Positions 1 through 5,681 are shown, counted from the first letter of the stretch. The stretch: DNA of 7,606 nt from an uncultured Bacilli bacterium (GCA_947589695.1 CANQBY010000055.1:1-7606); one strand, 5' to 3'. Notes: generated by a model from the sequence alone, not told the origin. Translations and numbers: made by a program.

Positions 1-215
1 GGGGATTGGGCGATGTGAAAGTTAAAAAATTCTTATATGCGGTGGTGGAAGAATTGTTGGAACCTATTAGAGAGAAAAGAAGATATTATGAGGAACATCT
101 AGATTTAGTTTATGAAATGTTAGAAGAAGGAAGTAAAACAGCCAGAAAAGAAGCTATAGATACTTTAAATAAAGTAAGAGAAGCTATGGGACTTAATTAT
201 TTTCAAAAAAAATGA
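1..215 (+). CDS. trpS: Tryptophanyl-tRNA synthetase, C-terminal end (5' end outside window)
   Basis: The frame is open from the left edge and ends at TGA 213-215, giving about 71 residues. The opening G-D-V-K-V-K-K-F-L, then E-L-L-E-P-I-R-E-K-R-R-Y-Y-E, an E-G-S-K-T-A-R-K stretch and the final V-R-E-A-M-G-L resemble the C-terminal helices of bacterial TrpRS, which follow the KMSKS loop. TrpRS is a cytosolic homodimer that charges tRNA-Trp. The catalytic Rossmann domain and the HIGH and KMSKS motifs lie to the left of the window, so the call rests on the C-terminal pattern alone. A TTG at position 6 could be mistaken for a start, but it sits mid-domain with no ribosome binding site in view. 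The stop codon lies within the terminator shared with the convergent gene at 220. Confidence 0.83.
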   Translation, partial: GLGDVKVKKFLYAVVEELLEPIREKRRYYEEHLDLVYEMLEEGSKTARKEAIDTLNKVREAMGLNYFQKK

Positions 216-242
216 ATAACTATTTAGGGTTATTCTTTTTTT
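205..242. terminator. Bidirectional intrinsic terminator between trpS and the DUF1700 gene
   Basis: GAATAAC (214-220) pairs with GTTATTC (229-235) around an 8-nt loop. A run of seven T follows on the plus strand (236-242), and a run of eight A precedes it (205-212), which gives a T-tract on the minus strand. It can therefore end transcription of both convergent genes. It overlaps the trpS stop codon and the last codons of the minus-strand gene. Confidence 0.75.
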
Positions 243-702
243 CTAGGTCTAAAGCTTTATTTTTAATTAAGCGAATATAAATTAAAATAGTAGTTAAGGC
301 ATATACAAGTTCAAATACCAGACCATAAATGCCATAATTTTGGTCAGTAATTATTTTATTAAAGAGAGTGGCAATCGTATCTCGAACATAAATAAAAGGA
401 ATTTTAATAATAATTAAAATAAAGATTAAATAAAGAAAAAATAGGGCAATATTTATAATAGAATCTTTATCTTTAGTTTTTAATTGATTAATAATAATAT
501 TTAGAGCGTCTAAAAATTTAATCTTAGGACGAATAATATAATTTAATTTTTTTTCTTGATAAATATTATTGGCGATTTCAATAGGGTCAAGATTTTGGTA
601 ATTATCTTTGCTTTCATATATTGTTAAAGTATTTTCTCGTTCCGCTTTAGGTAAATATCGTAAATTTTTCTTTAATTCTTTTAAAAATTCTTCTTTATTC
701 AT
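220..702 (-). CDS. DUF1700/HAAS-type small membrane protein
   Basis: This 160-residue protein starts M-N-K-E-E-F-L-K-E-L-K-K-N-L and continues with L-P-K-A-E-R-E-N-T-L-T-I-Y-E, the usual opening of the DUF1700 (HAAS) family. In that family a small cytoplasmic helical domain is followed by membrane helices. The acidic linker and D-P-I-E-I-A-N-N-I-Y (about residues 39-48) match the family's 'P-x-x-I-A' helix. Two hydrophobic segments follow, at about 82-105 and 125-145, so the C-terminal half is membrane-embedded. Family members often sit beside a PadR regulator and a DUF4097 protein; neither is here. The start ATG is 8 nt inside the end of the upstream 568-residue gene and has a strong AAAGGAG site about 8 nt before it, so the two genes are translationally coupled. 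Its exact function is unknown. Confidence 0.65.
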   Translation of the reverse strand: MNKEEFLKELKKNLRYLPKAERENTLTIYESKDNYQNLDPIEIANNIYQEKKLNYIIRPKIKFLDALNIIINQLKTKDKDSIINIALFFLYLIFILIIIKIPFIYVRDTIATLFNKIITDQNYGIYGLVFELVYALTTILIYIRLIKNKALDLEKKNNPK

Positions 703-2401
703 GATTAATCTCCTTTATAGTACCTAGTTTAAAAGTAGTTTTACTATCTAAACTAAGTTCAGTTGTTATTATTATACCATTTTTTAAATCATTTTGGGTA
801 ATTTTATGATATTGACTAACATTTAAAGTTTCGTTATGATCCACGATAGTACCTAAATAGAAAATATTGTTAGTATTTAAAGTGGTTAATTCATCGTTTT
901 CATCATCAATTTCAATTTTTTCGGGAACATAAATGATATTAGACAAATTAGGAATATCTATTAAATAAGTCTCATTTTTACTATACAAAGGATTTAAAGT
1001 AAATTCTAAATACTTAGAATGAATATTTAAACTAAATACTTTTAGATTACCGTTTAAAGGAATCTTAGTACTTTCAATTATATGAGCAATAGCAATAAGA
1101 GAATTTAAATAATCATCCAGAGATTTAAAATTAATGGTAGAAAAGTATTTAACTAAATAATGAGAATTAAATTCATTGTGAACTATTTCATCAATATGTT
1201 CATAATAATAACTAAAATCAAAATTATTTTTAATAATCTCTAAATCAGGATAATTATTATCGATAATAAAATTACATATATTTTTATAAAAAGAATTATA
1301 TAAAACTAAAGCATTTTTAGTATCTTCTGGTAAAGCTTCATAACTATTTTTTAAAAGAGTTAAAGTTTCATTACTAAATTCTGTATTAGGAACGATACTT
1401 TGTTTAATATCTAGATTTTTACCACTGATAATCGTGTAAGCATTAGATATGTCGGTAATACTTTGGTATTTATTATTAATATTAGTACGCATATCATTTA
1501 AGAATACTTCTAATTTTGAGGGGGCTATACTAGTTTTTAAAAAAGATTTTAATTCTTCATCAATATTATGAATCTTACTACCTTTTAAGTTAAAGTTTTT
1601 TTCAGAAGCTATTTTACTTCTAACAAAGTCGATTTGTTTATTTAAAATTTCAATATTATATTTATAAATACTATTAGAATAAATATTTAATAAATTTTTA
1701 TCATTTAATTCTTCTTCTTTACAAAGATTAATTAAAGTTTCTAAATAATTTTTCATTTCACTAGATGATTTATCTTTAAGATTAGCTAAATTATTATTTA
1801 AAAGATTAATGTCATTGGTAGGCATAAATACATTATCAAGGGAAACACCTTTTTTATCAAAGTTTTTGGTCCGGCCATAGTATTCTGTAAGATAACTTAG
1901 AAGTTCATATTTTAAATCATTTTCTTTAATTTTTAGATTATTTTTTTCTAAATTAATTTTATAATTATTATTTTTTAAATTAATTAAATAAGTAGTTAAG
2001 TTTTCAATATTAATATAATAACTTTGTTTATTGTTACTTTCAATAACACTTTCTTTATTTTCTTCTAAATTATTTTTTAAATTAAGCATATCTTCTAAAG
2101 TTAGTTCTTGACTTTTAAAAGTATAAATGAGATTAGGGTTTTCTATTTCATAATTATTAAATTTAAGAATTATATCATATTTTTGATAGTTGTTTTTATA
2201 CCATGTATATTGTTTTAAAAAATTAGTTAATTCTTCGGTAGTTGAAAAAATAAATTTACGAGTTAGAAAACCAAAAAGAGGATCTTTGATATCAAGAGTA
2301 ATACCTAATTCAGTATTGTTTTCATAGATAGTGGGGCCATATTTATTAGTTTCTAAGTTATAAGAACTTAATATTTTTTTGATGTCTTCTTTAGTAATCA
2401 T
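695..2401 (-). CDS. Hypothetical protein, 568 residues, first gene of a two-gene operon
   Basis: I do not recognise this family. The protein is soluble-looking: there is no signal peptide, no transmembrane helix and only two cysteines. It is rich in Asn, Lys, Ile and Leu, as expected from the low GC. About residues 1-110 look like a mixed alpha/beta domain with alternating strands and aromatic residues. Residues about 110-330 are mainly helical and charged, possibly coiled-coil in part. The last 110 or so residues turn beta-rich again, with repeated I/L-x-I/L strands and an acidic E-I-D-D-E-N-D-E patch. The ATG start is supported by GGAGG about 8 nt upstream and by a near-consensus promoter just beyond. 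It is co-transcribed with the HAAS-type membrane protein, so the two may work together at the membrane; that is inference from layout only. Confidence 0.8.
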   Translation of the reverse strand: MITKEDIKKILSSYNLETNKYGPTIYENNTELGITLDIKDPLFGFLTRKFIFSTTEELTNFLKQYTWYKNNYQKYDIILKFNNYEIENPNLIYTFKSQELTLEDMLNLKNNLEENKESVIESNNKQSYYINIENLTTYLINLKNNNYKINLEKNNLKIKENDLKYELLSYLTEYYGRTKNFDKKGVSLDNVFMPTNDINLLNNNLANLKDKSSSEMKNYLETLINLCKEEELNDKNLLNIYSNSIYKYNIEILNKQIDFVRSKIASEKNFNLKGSKIHNIDEELKSFLKTSIAPSKLEVFLNDMRTNINNKYQSITDISNAYTIISGKNLDIKQSIVPNTEFSNETLTLLKNSYEALPEDTKNALVLYNSFYKNICNFIIDNNYPDLEIIKNNFDFSYYYEHIDEIVHNEFNSHYLVKYFSTINFKSLDDYLNSLIAIAHIIESTKIPLNGNLKVFSLNIHSKYLEFTLNPLYSKNETYLIDIPNLSNIIYVPEKIEIDDENDELTTLNTNNIFYLGTIVDHNETLNVSQYHKITQNDLKNGIIITTELSLDSKTTFKLGTIKEINHE

Positions 2402-2427
2402 TTAGAGCCCTCCATATTCTATTTAAT

Positions 2428-2456
2428 ATTATAACATAGCTTTTTTAATTATTCAA
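2428..2456 (-). promoter_or_regulatory. Sigma-A-type promoter for the 568-residue/DUF1700 operon
   Basis: Read on the minus strand, TTGAAT (2456-2451) is followed by 17 nt and then TATAAT (2433-2428). The TG one base before the -10 makes it an extended -10. It lies about 27 nt upstream of the ATG at 2401, leaving a short leader that contains the GGAGG ribosome binding site. Confidence 0.75.
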
Positions 2457-2464
2457 TTTTATAC

Positions 2465-2493
2465 TTGCTTAAATATTTTAAACATTATATAAT
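2465..2493 (+). promoter_or_regulatory. Sigma-A-type promoter for the DUF308/HdeD-like gene
   Basis: TTGCTT (2465-2470), a 17-nt spacer and TATAAT (2488-2493) precede the ATG at 2521 by 27 nt. The ribosome binding site is the purine-rich AAGAAAGTGAT just before the start. The minus-strand promoter at 2428-2456 lies only 8 bp away, so the two divergent promoters share a compact control region. Confidence 0.7.
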
Positions 2494-2520
2494 TATAGAG
2501 ATAAGAAAGAAAGTGATAAG

Positions 2521-3036
2521 ATGAAAATGGAAGTTATTAAACCAAATAAAAATACTAATGAAAGTAAATCAGTTATTACACCTATTTTATATTTAATATT
2601 AGGGATAATACTGGCTTTTAAAAATAATGAGGCTGTAACTATTGTGTTTTATTTAATTGGTATAATTATTATTGTGTATGGGATAAAAGCATTACTAGAA
2701 TATTATAAGTATAAAGAATTAGTGCAATATCGAAAAATGAATTTAGCAGTTGGTATTTCATCAGTGGTTCTAGGAGTTTTATTAATTGTTTTAGCGGAAG
2801 TTATAGAAAAAAGTATTAGATATGTGTTAGGATTCTTTTTAATCTTTTTAGGAATTACCAGAATAATGACTCAAGTTAGTTATGGAAAATATTTAACGAC
2901 ATCATTAATCTTAAATATTGCTCTTATTATCCTAGGAATATTTAGTATCTTTATTTCTAATGTTATATTGGTCGCAGCAGGATGGATTTTGATGGCTAAT
3001 GCTGTAATATTATTTATTGAGTATTTTAGAAGTTAA
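2521..3036 (+). CDS. DUF308/HdeD-like six-helix membrane protein
   Basis: The 171-residue protein has a short polar N-terminus (1-18) and then six hydrophobic segments at about 19-33, 38-59, 73-95, 99-116, 125-145 and 147-169. They fall into three helical hairpins. Each begins with an L-G-I/V-x-x motif (L-G-I-I-L, L-G-V-L-L, L-G-I-F-S) and has a second helix with glycine-rich turns. This three-fold internal repeat is typical of the DUF308 (HdeD) family, integral membrane proteins named after the acid-resistance protein of enteric bacteria. In Gram-positives the role is unknown, and no enzymatic residues are evident. The gene appears monocistronic with its own promoter, and it converges on the XRE gene with a 30-bp gap. 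A second in-frame ATG at 2527 is a possible alternative start. Confidence 0.65.
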   Translation: MKMEVIKPNKNTNESKSVITPILYLILGIILAFKNNEAVTIVFYLIGIIIIVYGIKALLEYYKYKELVQYRKMNLAVGISSVVLGVLLIVLAEVIEKSIRYVLGFFLIFLGITRIMTQVSYGKYLTTSLILNIALIILGIFSIFISNVILVAAGWILMANAVILFIEYFRS

Positions 3037-3066
3037 TAAAAAAATTATTATTGCTAATAGTTGAAT

Positions 3067-3513
3067 TTATTTTAAAGTGATTTTTCTATCAATTTTACCT
3101 AATAAATAATCCGCAGATATTTTGTATTTAGAACAAATCATTATTAAGAAGGGTGTAGCTATAAAGTTACGTCCTTTTTCATTCCAAGCAATACTAGAAA
3201 AAGTAGTGTTTAGGAAGTTAGCTAAATCTTTTTGAGTTAATTTATTTTCTTTACGAAATTCTTTTATTCTTTCTCCTGATTTAATTTTATTAGCTGGCAC
3301 CATTGAATGATAGAATTTTTTATCAGTAAAATCTAGAAGATAATCAACGGATACTTTGTAATAATCAGCAAGGGATACTAAATGTTTTATAGGTGTTGTT
3401 GTATAATTGTTTTCGTATTGATTATATTGGACTCTATTCATGTTATTAGCATTGGCAACTTCTAGTTGAGATATGCCAATTCTTTCTCGTAAAGCTTTTA
3501 ATTTGTTATTCAT
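3067..3513 (-). CDS. Double XRE-family helix-turn-helix regulator
   Basis: The 148-residue protein is made of two HTH_3/Cro-CI domains in tandem, at about residues 3-64 and 82-142. Each has the family pattern: L-R/K-x-x-R-x-x-x-x-I/L-S/T-Q, a recognition helix, and a closing S-V/A-D-Y-L-L-x-x-x-D. Domain 1 has S-Q-L-E-V-A and Y-E-N-N; domain 2 has T-Q-K-D-L-A and N-E-K-G-R. The linker (65-81) is short. There is no sensor, membrane or peptidase domain, so it is likely a DNA-binding repressor or activator in which one chain may mimic the usual dimer. The ATG start has GGTGA 6 nt upstream. It is divergent from the surface protein at 3662 across 148 bp, so autoregulation and control of that gene are plausible. 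Confidence 0.85.
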   Translation of the reverse strand: MNNKLKALRERIGISQLEVANANNMNRVQYNQYENNYTTTPIKHLVSLADYYKVSVDYLLDFTDKKFYHSMVPANKIKSGERIKEFRKENKLTQKDLANFLNTTFSSIAWNEKGRNFIATPFLIMICSKYKISADYLLGKIDRKITLK

Positions 3514-3540
3514 TATATTTCACCAAACTTATTGTCTCAA

Positions 3541-3570
3541 ATTATAAAAGATAGTGTATCATTATGTAAT
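3541..3570 (-). promoter_or_regulatory. Probable promoter for the XRE regulator (weak -35)
   Basis: On the minus strand a perfect TATAAT lies at 3546-3541, 27 nt upstream of the ATG at 3513. The best -35 is ATTACA (3570-3565, spacer 18), which matches TTGACA at four of six positions. A weak -35 is common for genes under autoregulation. Confidence 0.5.
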
Positions 3571-3604
3571 ATATTGTGTTATTTTACTTGACAATTATAC
3601 TATC
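3550..3604. promoter_or_regulatory. Candidate operator: inverted GATAGT(G/A)TA sites between the divergent genes
   Basis: GATAGTGTA occurs at 3550-3558 on the plus strand and GATAGTATA at 3604-3596 on the minus strand, eight of nine bases alike and facing each other. The first is also part of the small dyad GATA-GTG-TATC (3550-3560). The two sites overlap the regulator's -10/-35 region and the spacer of the surface-protein promoter, a sensible place for an XRE protein to bind. In DNA this AT-rich, chance is a real alternative. Confidence 0.3.
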
Positions 3605-3616
3605 AAAGTTTATAAT
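3588..3616 (+). promoter_or_regulatory. Perfect consensus sigma-A promoter for the surface-protein gene
   Basis: TTGACA (3588-3593), exactly 17 nt, then TATAAT (3611-3616) match the housekeeping consensus at all twelve positions. Transcription would start near 3623, giving a leader of about 39 nt that contains a 12-bp palindrome and the GAGGAG ribosome binding site. Such a strong promoter suggests high expression unless repressed. Confidence 0.85.
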
Positions 3617-3628
3617 TTATTTATAAAC

Positions 3629-3640
3629 TAGAAATTTCTA
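3629..3640. promoter_or_regulatory. 12-bp perfect palindrome in the leader of the surface-protein gene
   Basis: TAGAAATTTCTA lies just after the expected transcription start and before the ribosome binding site (GAGGAG, 3646-3651). It is followed by the small dyad CTAT-G-ATAG (3638-3646). It could be an operator that blocks early transcription. The sequence is simple, so confidence is low. Confidence 0.3.
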
Positions 3641-3661
3641 TGATAGAGGAGTAATGAAAAT

Positions 3662-5137
3662 ATGAAATATGAGAAATTAAATAACGGAACTAATAATAAA
3701 AAAGTTTTTTTATATGGTTTTATAACGTGTGCTATACTTCTGATAATATTTAATTTCTTTGTGAGTTTTGCCAAATATAAATCTGTCGATAGTGTAAAGT
3801 TAGCAAGCGGAACCATCAATTATGAAAGTGCGGATTTAAATGTAATTGCCATGTATAAAAATGATGGAGAAGGAACCGAAGATATACCTATTGAAAAAAT
3901 ACCTGAAACAGGATATACGCTTGACGATACTAAAAGTTATTGTGCTATTGGTAGTAATATTGATAATAAAATAAAAGATATTTTTGAATATAAAGAAAAT
4001 AAAATATCTATAACTATAGATACTAAAGGCACAAAATGTTATTTTTATTTTAAAAAGAACCCAACAGCCGAAGATACTTTAGCAAATTTATTTAAAGGTT
4101 ATACAACACAAGATAGTGGAACAAACTTTTCAACTGGTTCAAATGGAGTATTAAAGGTAACTGGAATAGATACAGGTAATCATGAAAAAACATTGTATAA
4201 AGCCGAAGATAATGATGGAGCTAGTTATTTCTTTAGAGGACAAGCACCAGATAACTGGGTACAATTTGCTGGAATGAGATGGCGAATCATTCGAATTAAC
4301 GGAGATGGAACAATCAGAATGATATTTCAATGTAGTGAAACTGATTGTAAAGATACAACAGGAACTGGAACAAATGCAGGAACAAGTGAATATAAAACTA
4401 AACCAGTTGTTGATAATACCTATGTAGGATATTATAATTTCGGAAAAGAAAGTGGAAGTTATAATGAAGCTCATACAGGAACAACTCCAAGTACAATAGC
4501 CGCTTATTTGAATCAATGGTATGGCACAAACTTAGCAAAATATGATGGTTACATAGATTCCGATGCAGGCTTTTGTAATGATAGGCAAAAAGTAACAGGT
4601 GTAAAATCAGATTATGATAGTGGAACCGGATATGGAACATCAGCAACTACTTATGCAGCATATGGAAGAGTAGAAAAAGATAGTAAAAATAGAACAGAAC
4701 AATTACCAACATTAAAGTGTGGAGTAAGTGCAAACACAACAGTTGCTCAAGAGACAAGTGTAGCAGTAGATGAAAAAGCATATCAAAGGGATTTGTTTAC
4801 AAAAGAAGGAGCAAAAAAAGGAAATGGAATCTTACCACATCCAATAGGACTCATAACAGCAGATGAAATATTATTAGCTGGAGGCTATCATGAAACCGGT
4901 AACTCAAGTTATTATTTATACACAAATCAAGCATACTGGACCATGTCTCCGTATTATGTGTACACTAGTGGTGCTGCTTTCGTGTTCGTTATGGTTTCCG
5001 GTGGATTCATAAATGGCAATGGTTTGAACTACGCTAATATTGGTGTAAGGCCAGTAATCAATCTCAAGGCAAATATATCATTTGAACTTGGAGGAGAAGG
5101 AACTATAGATAGTCCATTTGTTGTAGTTACTAATTAA
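3662..5137 (+). CDS. Membrane-anchored surface protein with C-type-lectin-like (DUF6273-like) C-terminal module
   Basis: The 491-residue protein starts at ATG 3662, with GAGGAG 10 nt upstream. Residues 1-13 are basic and polar, and residues 14-36 form one hydrophobic helix, so the rest is probably displayed outside the cell. Residues 37-132 form an N-terminal domain beginning with an F-A-K-Y / A-S-G-T-I-N-Y / A-D-L-N-V style that recalls TasA-like or pilin-like secreted proteins, with a possible C94-C126 disulfide. After a linker, the module from about 187 opens with Y-F-F-R-G, then F-A-G-M-R-W-R-I-I-R-I-N-G-D-G, and closes with Y-W-T-M-S-P (425-430) and G-V-R-P-V-I-N-L (461-468), a frame I associate with lectin-like/DUF6273-like modules of gut Firmicutes. 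Cysteines 224/229 and 305/353 may also pair. The first 400 bp are very AT-rich, the rest richer in GC, suggesting modular origin. Ligand unknown; adhesion or binding is inference. Confidence 0.75.
   Translation: MKYEKLNNGTNNKKVFLYGFITCAILLIIFNFFVSFAKYKSVDSVKLASGTINYESADLNVIAMYKNDGEGTEDIPIEKIPETGYTLDDTKSYCAIGSNIDNKIKDIFEYKENKISITIDTKGTKCYFYFKKNPTAEDTLANLFKGYTTQDSGTNFSTGSNGVLKVTGIDTGNHEKTLYKAEDNDGASYFFRGQAPDNWVQFAGMRWRIIRINGDGTIRMIFQCSETDCKDTTGTGTNAGTSEYKTKPVVDNTYVGYYNFGKESGSYNEAHTGTTPSTIAAYLNQWYGTNLAKYDGYIDSDAGFCNDRQKVTGVKSDYDSGTGYGTSATTYAAYGRVEKDSKNRTEQLPTLKCGVSANTTVAQETSVAVDEKAYQRDLFTKEGAKKGNGILPHPIGLITADEILLAGGYHETGNSSYYLYTNQAYWTMSPYYVYTSGAAFVFVMVSGGFINGNGLNYANIGVRPVINLKANISFELGGEGTIDSPFVVVTN
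4937..5070 (+). other. Candidate DGR variable region in the surface-protein gene
   Basis: Between W426 and K469 the DNA differs sharply from the rest of the gene. Adenine is about 12% over 4951-5000 against about 38% at 4741-4800. Of the 31 codons from Y431 to G461, 25 end in T or C, many of them TTC, TAC, TCC, GGC or GGT. The residues are mostly Y, F, V, G, A, S and N, with no Lys, Glu or Arg. Asn codons AAT/AAC survive at 451, 453, 456 and 459. This is what replacing adenines of AAY template codons would give. The conserved G-V-R-P-V-I-N-L end could serve as the site where copying begins. No reverse transcriptase or template repeat is in the window, so the template would have to act from elsewhere. 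Ordinary divergence or gene conversion from a paralogue are alternatives. Confidence 0.5.
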
Positions 5138-5144
5138 TGATTCT

Positions 5145-5189
5145 CTTGCCTTTAGTGCAACTTCTTATCTAAGGGCAAGTTATATTTTT
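5145..5189 (+). terminator. Intrinsic terminator of the surface-protein gene
   Basis: CTTGCCTTTAG (5145-5155) pairs with CTAAGGGCAAG (5169-5179): eleven pairs including one G-U, with a 13-nt loop. A T-rich tail (TTATATTTTTATT) follows. It begins 8 nt after the stop codon at 5135-5137. Confidence 0.7.
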
Positions 5190-5202
5190 ATTACTTTATA
5201 TT

Positions 5203-5229
5203 GATAGACTAAAGTTTAGTCTATCTTTT
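5203..5229. terminator. Near-perfect palindromic hairpin, probable second or bidirectional terminator
   Basis: Positions 5203-5212 (GATAGACTAA) pair with 5216-5225 (TTAGTCTATC) around a three-base loop, and TTTT follows at 5226-5229. It is a tight ten-pair stem, symmetrical on both strands. It lies 65 nt after the surface-protein stop and 27 nt beyond the smpB stop, so it can act as a backup terminator for either convergent gene. A role connected with the candidate variable region is also conceivable. Confidence 0.55.
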
Positions 5230-5235
5230 GGTATT

Positions 5236-5275
5236 TTAAAAGCAAGATAATTTTAATAATATCTTGCTTCTCTTT
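5236..5275. terminator. Hairpin overlapping the end of smpB, probable smpB terminator
   Basis: AAGCAAGATA (5240-5249) pairs with TATCTTGCTT (5260-5269) across a 10-nt loop. On the minus strand the stem starts within the last SmpB codons, includes the stop at 5253-5255 and ends in a short T-run. On the plus strand it is followed by CTCTTTTT. It can work in either direction. Confidence 0.6.
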
Positions 5276-5681
5276 TTAAATCTTTTTCTTTTAGAGATTC
5301 TCGTTTATCATATTGTTTTTTACCTTTAGCTACTCCAATTAAAATTTTGACTTTATTTTTTTTGAAATATAATTTTAAAGGAATTAAAGTTAAGCCTTCA
5401 ATTTTAACTTTTTCTTTAAGTTTAAGAATCTCTTTTTTATGAAGTAATAATTTTCTAGTTCTTCTTTCATCATGATTAAAAATATTTCCTTCTTCATATT
5501 TAGCAATATACATATTTATTATATAAGCTTCATTATTTTTAATATTAACAAAACTATCTTTTAGATCAACTGATCCTTTTCTAATAGATTTGATTTCGGT
5601 ACCTGATAAAGAAATACCAGCTTCTATTTCTTCATTTATAAAATAGTCAAAATAAGCTTTTTTATTCTTTACTTCGAGCAT
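5253..5681 (-). CDS. smpB: SsrA-binding protein SmpB
   Basis: SmpB binds tmRNA (SsrA) and brings it to stalled ribosomes for trans-translation. The family's features appear in order: N-K-K-A-Y-F-D-Y-F-I near the start, G-I-S-L-S-G-T-E-I-K-S-I-R, L-K-D-S-F-V, N-M-Y-I-A-x-Y-E-x-G-N-I-F-N-H-D, R-T-R-K-L-L-L-H, L-T-L-I-P-L-K-L-Y and G-V-A-K-G-K-K-x-Y-D-K-R-E-S-L-K-E-K-D. I place the start at ATG 5681 (142 residues), because AGGTGAT at 5692-5686 is a good ribosome binding site for it; a GTG three codons upstream lies inside that site. The gene overlaps the end of rnr by 20 nt and is probably translationally coupled to it. The C-terminal tail is short: it ends K-R-E-A-R-Y-Y, roughly eight residues before the end expected from Bacillus SmpB. 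No ssrA gene is visible here. Confidence 0.93.
   Translation of the reverse strand: MLEVKNKKAYFDYFINEEIEAGISLSGTEIKSIRKGSVDLKDSFVNIKNNEAYIINMYIAKYEEGNIFNHDERRTRKLLLHKKEILKLKEKVKIEGLTLIPLKLYFKKNKVKILIGVAKGKKQYDKRESLKEKDLKREARYY

Noticed and set aside
6..8. TTG as the start of a small stand-alone 69-residue gene
   Set aside because: The frame continues to the window edge and the sequence matches the C-terminal end of TrpRS, so it is a truncated larger gene.
3034..3050. TAATAA/TTATTA stem after the DUF308 gene as a terminator
   Set aside because: Six A-T pairs with an all-A loop are too weak, and no strong T-run follows. No convincing terminator is visible in this 30-bp gap.
3698..3711. A6-G-T7 run near the start of the surface-protein gene as a phase-variation tract
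   Set aside because: Runs of this length are common throughout this AT-rich window, and the frame is intact, so there is no specific sign of slippage.
3628..3819. 63-residue minus-strand open frame
   Set aside because: It lies antisense to the start of the 491-residue gene and its promoter leader, has no ribosome binding site in a sensible place and no recognisable protein pattern.
4151..4646. Two minus-strand open frames (121 and 82 residues) inside the surface-protein gene
   Set aside because: They are antisense to a clear coding region. Their odd Cys/Ser- or His/Tyr-rich composition is the reflection of the GGA/ACA-rich codons on the other strand.
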